DNA of 64,000 bases from Paracoccaceae bacterium (GTDB lineage: Bacteria > Pseudomonadota > Alphaproteobacteria > Rhodobacterales > Rhodobacteraceae). Shown here in pieces: positions 59,900 to 64,000 of the stretch. A program made the translations under genes and the position numbers. The stretch spans positions 1 to 64,000 of the forward strand of contig NVUX02000008.1 in assembly GCA_002402045.2 (NCBI GenBank), in the 5' to 3' direction. Under the pieces are notes generated by a model, which saw only the letters and a list, made by a program, of their open reading frames with translations, searched no databases and had not been told where the DNA came from. Position 1 is the stretch's first letter. The number at the start of each line of letters is the position of its first letter.

Positions 59900-60202
59900 C
59901 GTGCTTCCTTCTTTTCAGCTTTTACGAAACCTAATCCCCTTCCCTTCGGCATACAAGCGCCGCCACTACATTGGTTGTCACCCTTCGTAAAACCTGCGCC
60001 CCGTTTCGCATGAAGTTGGCCGAGGCACAGGGGGGCCTACCCCATCCAACTCATTGCTTTTACGCTGATAAACACTCTTTTATTTTTCCTACTTACCTAG
60101 GCCAATAAATTCAGCCACTTGCCCCAAGCCAAACTAAAGACGCGCATTAATGCCTTGCGCCCCCCGCGTCCTTGCCCCACCATAAGAAAAAAGGAGGCCT
60201 CC

Positions 60203-60961
60203 ATGCCACTCTCAGGAAAAACCGCCATCATCACCGGCGCCAGCCGCGGCATTGGCGAGGCCACAGCCTATGAGCTGGCTTCAAAGGGCGCGCAGGTTTT
60301 CCTCACCGCCCGCTCACGAGATGCCATAGAGGCCATCGCCGCTAAAATCAACGAAAGCGGGGGCAAAGCCGCCTTCCTTGCCTCTGATATGGCGCGTTAT
60401 CTCGGGGTAGAAACCGTGGTGCGCCGCTGCATGGAAACCTTCGGCAGCGTTGATATTCTTGTGCAAAATGCAGGCGTGATCAACCCGATTGCCCGCATCA
60501 CAGATAGTGACCCGCGCGCATGGGCCAAAACCATAGAAACCAACCTGAACGCGGTGTATTATGGCTTGCGTGCCACCCTCCCGATTATGGAGAAGCAGGG
60601 CGCAGGGCTGGTGATCAACATTTCATCCGGCGCGGCCCATCGGCCGTTTGAAGGCTGGAGCCATTATTGCGCCGCCAAAGCTGGTGCCGCCATGCTTACC
60701 CGCCAAGCCCATATGGAAACCGAAGGCTCCAATATTTGCGTTGTTGGCCTAAGCCCCGGCACCGTGGCCACCGATATGCAGGTGAGTATTAAAGCGTCGG
60801 GCATTAACCCCGTCAGCGAGATGGACCTCTCGGACCACATCCCTGCCGCATGGCCTGCCCGCGCTATTGCATGGCTCGCCGAAGGTGCGGCAGCAGATTA
60901 TTGCGGCGAAGAAATCGCCCTAAGGGACGAAGATATCCGCCGCAAAATTGGGCTAATCTAG
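60203..60961 (+). CDS. SDR family oxidoreductase
   Basis: GKTAIITGASRGIGEATAYELASKGAQVFLTAR; NAGVINP; SHYCAAKAG; AGGAGG SD. Confidence 0.9.
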   Translation: MPLSGKTAIITGASRGIGEATAYELASKGAQVFLTARSRDAIEAIAAKINESGGKAAFLASDMARYLGVETVVRRCMETFGSVDILVQNAGVINPIARITDSDPRAWAKTIETNLNAVYYGLRATLPIMEKQGAGLVINISSGAAHRPFEGWSHYCAAKAGAAMLTRQAHMETEGSNICVVGLSPGTVATDMQVSIKASGINPVSEMDLSDHIPAAWPARAIAWLAEGAAADYCGEEIALRDEDIRRKIGLI

Positions 60962-62410
60962 CTCGCTGCCATAGATCAGCTTTTCATTTACAGGGGCCAC
61001 CCGCAAAATATTGGTGGTGCCCGGCGTGTTAAACGGCACGCCTGCGGTAATCACGATCATATCGTTTTCAGTCGCAAAACCAGCCTCTTTGGCCGCCTTT
61101 GCAGCACTAATAACGGCCTCTTTAAAGCGTGTAACCTCGCCTGAAACCACACAATGCAAGCCCCAAACCAGCGCCAAACGCCGCGCCGTAGCGGGCACAG
61201 GGGTGATCGCAATAATCGGCACCCGCGGGCGCTCGCGCGCGGCCAGCATCGCCGTAGCACCCGATTGGGTAAAACTGGCAATCGCCTTAACATCCGTGGT
61301 TTCCGCCACTTCCCGCGCTGCTGCACTGATGGCATCTGCCACCCGCGTGCGGCTTGGCGTGTGTGAGGCCTCAAGCCCCGCGCGATACATCTCGTCTTTC
61401 TCGACCTCAACCGCCACGTTGTTCATGGTGGTTACGGCTTCAATCGGGTAATCCCCCGCCGCGCTTTCAGCCGAAAGCATCACCGCATCCGCGCCCTCAT
61501 AAATCGCCTGCGCCACGTCTGAAACCTCGGCCCGCGTGGGCACTGGCGAGTTAATCATGCTCTCCATCATTTGCGTGGCCACAATCACCGGCTTACCAAC
61601 ACGACGGCAGGCATGCACCAGCCGCTTTTGAATCGGCGGCACCGCTTGCACAGGCAGTTCAACGCCAAGGTCTCCGCGCGCAACCATAATCCCGTCGCTC
61701 ACGGCTAAAATCTCTTCAAATGCATCCACTGCTGCCGGTTTTTCGATTTTCGAAATAATCGCGGCCCGCCCTTTGGCCAGCTCTTTGGCCTGCAAAACGT
61801 CAGACGCCCGCTGCACAAAGCTCAGTGCCAGCCAGTCCACGCCCAGCGCGCAGGCAAACTCAAGGTCGGCCAAATCCTTCTCGGAAAGCGCCGCCAAAGG
61901 CAGCACCACGTCAGGCACATTCACGCCCTTACGGTTGGAAATTTTACCACCCACAGTGACTTCAGTATCGGCATAATCATCGCCGCACGCCGTAACTTTC
62001 AGGCTAATTTTGCCGTCATCCACCAGTAGCGTAGAGCCAACTTCCAGCGCCTTGAAAATCTCTGTGTGGGGCAAGTTCACCCGCGTATCATCGCCCGGCG
62101 TGCTGTCCAAATCAAACCGGAAAGCCGCGCCCTCAGCCAAAATCTCGCTATCATTGGCAAACACACCACAGCGCAGCTTTGGCCCCTGAAGGTCTGCCAA
62201 AATGCCTATTGGCCGGTTTAACTCCACCTCCAGCTCACGAATAATCGTGTGCCGAAGCTTAATTTCCCCATGCGTTCCATGGCTCATATTAAGGCGAAAT
62301 ACATCCGCCCCGGCCAAAAATAGCTCACGGATCATTTGCTTGGTGTCGGATGCAGGGCCGAGGGTTGCCACAATTTTGACATTCCTCTGGCGGCGTATAC
62401 CTATCGTCAT
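60953..62410 (-). CDS. pyk: Pyruvate kinase
   Basis: RRQRNVKIVATLGPASDTKQMIRELFLAGADVFRLNMSHGTH; GIMVARGDLGVELP; ATQMMESMINSPVPTRAEVSDVAQAIYEGADAVMLSAE. Confidence 0.97.
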   Translation of the reverse strand: MTIGIRRQRNVKIVATLGPASDTKQMIRELFLAGADVFRLNMSHGTHGEIKLRHTIIRELEVELNRPIGILADLQGPKLRCGVFANDSEILAEGAAFRFDLDSTPGDDTRVNLPHTEIFKALEVGSTLLVDDGKISLKVTACGDDYADTEVTVGGKISNRKGVNVPDVVLPLAALSEKDLADLEFACALGVDWLALSFVQRASDVLQAKELAKGRAAIISKIEKPAAVDAFEEILAVSDGIMVARGDLGVELPVQAVPPIQKRLVHACRRVGKPVIVATQMMESMINSPVPTRAEVSDVAQAIYEGADAVMLSAESAAGDYPIEAVTTMNNVAVEVEKDEMYRAGLEASHTPSRTRVADAISAAAREVAETTDVKAIASFTQSGATAMLAARERPRVPIIAITPVPATARRLALVWGLHCVVSGEVTRFKEAVISAAKAAKEAGFATENDMIVITAGVPFNTPGTTNILRVAPVNEKLIYGSELD

Positions 62411-62581
62411 TTTATCTCTTTTCGTGCCAAAGTGGCGGGCCTTCGGCTTGTATAGCCTACCTGCGCGCAGATGTCCGCAAGAATTGGCGAAATTTCCTTG
62501 CTTTTTGGCTGCACAGGCTGGCCCATAATTTCGGATGGGTATATCAACACGGTGACAGTTTAAAGAATCGGACCCCCGGAT

Positions 62582-63331
62582 ATGAGCAAAAGCGAGGCTT
62601 TTGAGGCGCTGAACACTGGCGCTGAATCAAACGTGCTGGTGCTGTGTGACCACGCCAGCAACCACGTGCCACCCTGTGTAAATGGCGGCAGCCTTGGCAT
62701 TTCAAAAGCCGACATGAGCCGCCATATTGCCTTTGATATTGGCGCGCGAGAAACCGCACTTCTTATTGCTGGGGCACTCAACGCCCCCATGCTGGCCAGC
62801 CGATTTTCGCGCCTTGTAATAGACCCAAACCGCGGCGAGGACGACCCGACGATCCTGATGAAAATCTATGATCACACCATTATCGAGGGCAACCGCCAGG
62901 CCGATGCCACTGAAAAGCAGCGCCGCATCGAAGCGTTTCATCGGCCCTACCACGCCGCGATTGACGCAGCGCTAGCGCAGGTTACCGCGCGCGGAGATAC
63001 CCCCGTTTTAATCTCGATCCACTCCTACACCCCGCAGCTAAATGGCCGCCCAAAGCGCCCTTGGCACATTGGGGTGTTATGGGACGACGACGCGCGCATC
63101 CCTGTGCCTCTGATGCAGAAACTTGCCACCAACAGTGAGATTACGGTTGGCAATAATGAGCCCTATTCAGGTGAGCTGCGTGGTGATACCATGTATTTTC
63201 ACGCAGCAAAAAACAGCTACCCGCATGTGCTGATCGAGCTACGACATGACCTGATAGACACGCCAGAAGGCCAAGCCAAATGGGCCGCCATTCTAGCCAA
63301 ACCGCTTGCTGAAATCATTAAAACCCTGTGA
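62582..63331 (+). CDS. N-formylglutamate amidohydrolase family
   Basis: NVLVLCDHASNHVPPCVNGGSLGISKADMSRHIAFDIGA; RLVIDPNRGEDDPTILMKIYD; SIHSYTPQL. Confidence 0.88.
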   Translation: MSKSEAFEALNTGAESNVLVLCDHASNHVPPCVNGGSLGISKADMSRHIAFDIGARETALLIAGALNAPMLASRFSRLVIDPNRGEDDPTILMKIYDHTIIEGNRQADATEKQRRIEAFHRPYHAAIDAALAQVTARGDTPVLISIHSYTPQLNGRPKRPWHIGVLWDDDARIPVPLMQKLATNSEITVGNNEPYSGELRGDTMYFHAAKNSYPHVLIELRHDLIDTPEGQAKWAAILAKPLAEIIKTL

Positions 63332-63338
63332 GGATATA

Positions 63339-63638
63339 ATGGACGACCTAACCCAGCTTAAAGCCGAAGCCGCCGCCTTTCGCCGCCTAAAAGCCCACCT
63401 TGATGAGCGCCGCGATGTGCAAAACATAGACATGATGAACCTGACGGGGTTTTGCCGCAATTGCCTGAGCCGCTGGTATCAGGAAGCCGCAAACGAGCTT
63501 GGGGTAGAGATGAGCAAGGACGAGGGCCGCGAGGCTTTTTATGGCATGCCCTATACTGAATGGCGGACACTAAACCAGACGCCCGCCGATGCCACCAAAC
63601 TCGCCGCTTACGAAATTGCCAAACCGAAGGAAGACTAA
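63339..63638 (+). CDS. DUF1244 family protein
   Basis: VQNIDMMNLTGFCRNCLSRWYQEAANELGVEMSKDEGREAFYGMPYTEWR. Confidence 0.88.
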   Translation: MDDLTQLKAEAAAFRRLKAHLDERRDVQNIDMMNLTGFCRNCLSRWYQEAANELGVEMSKDEGREAFYGMPYTEWRTLNQTPADATKLAAYEIAKPKED

Positions 63639-64000
63639 TGCGCCTGATCCTTGCCCTACTGTTTATTGCCCAGCCCCTTATGGCCGCGCCCAAAGTGGCC
63701 GCCACCCTCCCGCCAATAGCCGGTTTAGTAGCTGAAATCATGCAAGGCGTGGCCACGCCCAGCGCCCTCATACCCGCCAATGCCGAGCCGCATCATTTCT
63801 CCCTGCGCCCCTCGCAAATATCAGCCCTACGCGAAGCCGATATTGTGTTTGCCGTTGGGCTTGATCTGGAGCCATGGCTGGCCCGGGTCGAGGGTAGTTT
63901 TGCCATCATCAATCTGGCAGAAACGGCCTCTGAGCCCCTGCCCGCCCGCAATTTCGACCTAAGCGCACGGGCTGAGAGCGACCCGCACCTGTGGCTGGAC
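63638..64000 (+). CDS. Metal (Zn/Mn) ABC transporter substrate-binding protein, N-terminal part (truncated by window)
   Basis: MRLILALLFIAQPLMAAPKVAATLPPIAGLVAEIMQGVATPSALIPANAEPHHFSLRPSQISALREADIVFAVGLDLEPWL...DPHLWLD. Confidence 0.85.
   Translation, partial: MRLILALLFIAQPLMAAPKVAATLPPIAGLVAEIMQGVATPSALIPANAEPHHFSLRPSQISALREADIVFAVGLDLEPWLARVEGSFAIINLAETASEPLPARNFDLSARAESDPHLWLD

Noticed and set aside
1-64000. CRISPR, tRNA/rRNA, prophage or transposon
   Set aside because: No regularly spaced repeats, no cloverleaf or rRNA-like sequence recognised by eye, and no integrase, transposase or phage structural genes among the ORFs.

Overview
A 64 kb chromosomal window from an alphaproteobacterium, probably Rhodobacterales-like (inferred from gcrA, a mutY/alkB-like neighbourhood, a cysQ-DUF4170-kdtA-lpxK block and a RutR-type pyrimidine cluster). 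Gene density is high. I saw no rRNA, tRNA, CRISPR array, transposase or integrase. Main blocks, left to right: rpsA (partial)/cmk; an AbrB-type permease; ilvD; a Bcr/CflA-type MFS efflux gene behind a promoter, 14-codon leader ORF and intrinsic terminator; cutC; a dipeptide-type ABC transporter plus M19 dipeptidase; a Calvin-Benson operon (cbbR, then cbbF-P-T-G-A-M-E-Z-Y); DUF3047, acyltransferase and ankyrin genes; a zinc-ribbon membrane protein; a reductive-pyrimidine/hydantoin cluster with NMT1/THI5-type ABC transporter, GH114 protein, cupin, aminotransferase and divergent RutR-like regulator; Mrp; a small exopolysaccharide export/tyrosine-kinase cluster starting with a uppS-like gene; ptsP, lysC, an M35-type protease, gcrA, alkB-like, mutY, dsbA-like, lpxK/kdtA, cysQ, pmbA, an SDR, pyk, an N-formylglutamate amidohydrolase and a partial znuA-like gene. 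The most striking observation is that the form II RuBisCO-like protein in the otherwise normal cbb operon lacks three canonical catalytic residues: the carbamylated Lys is Glu, the following metal-ligand Glu is Gln, and the loop-6 Lys is Arg. The phosphoribulokinase and the other cycle enzymes look intact. Second is the MFS leader, which looks like a ribosome-mediated attenuator. Third is a perfect 27-nt in-frame tandem duplication inside the DPIDGT metal motif of the cysQ-like gene.
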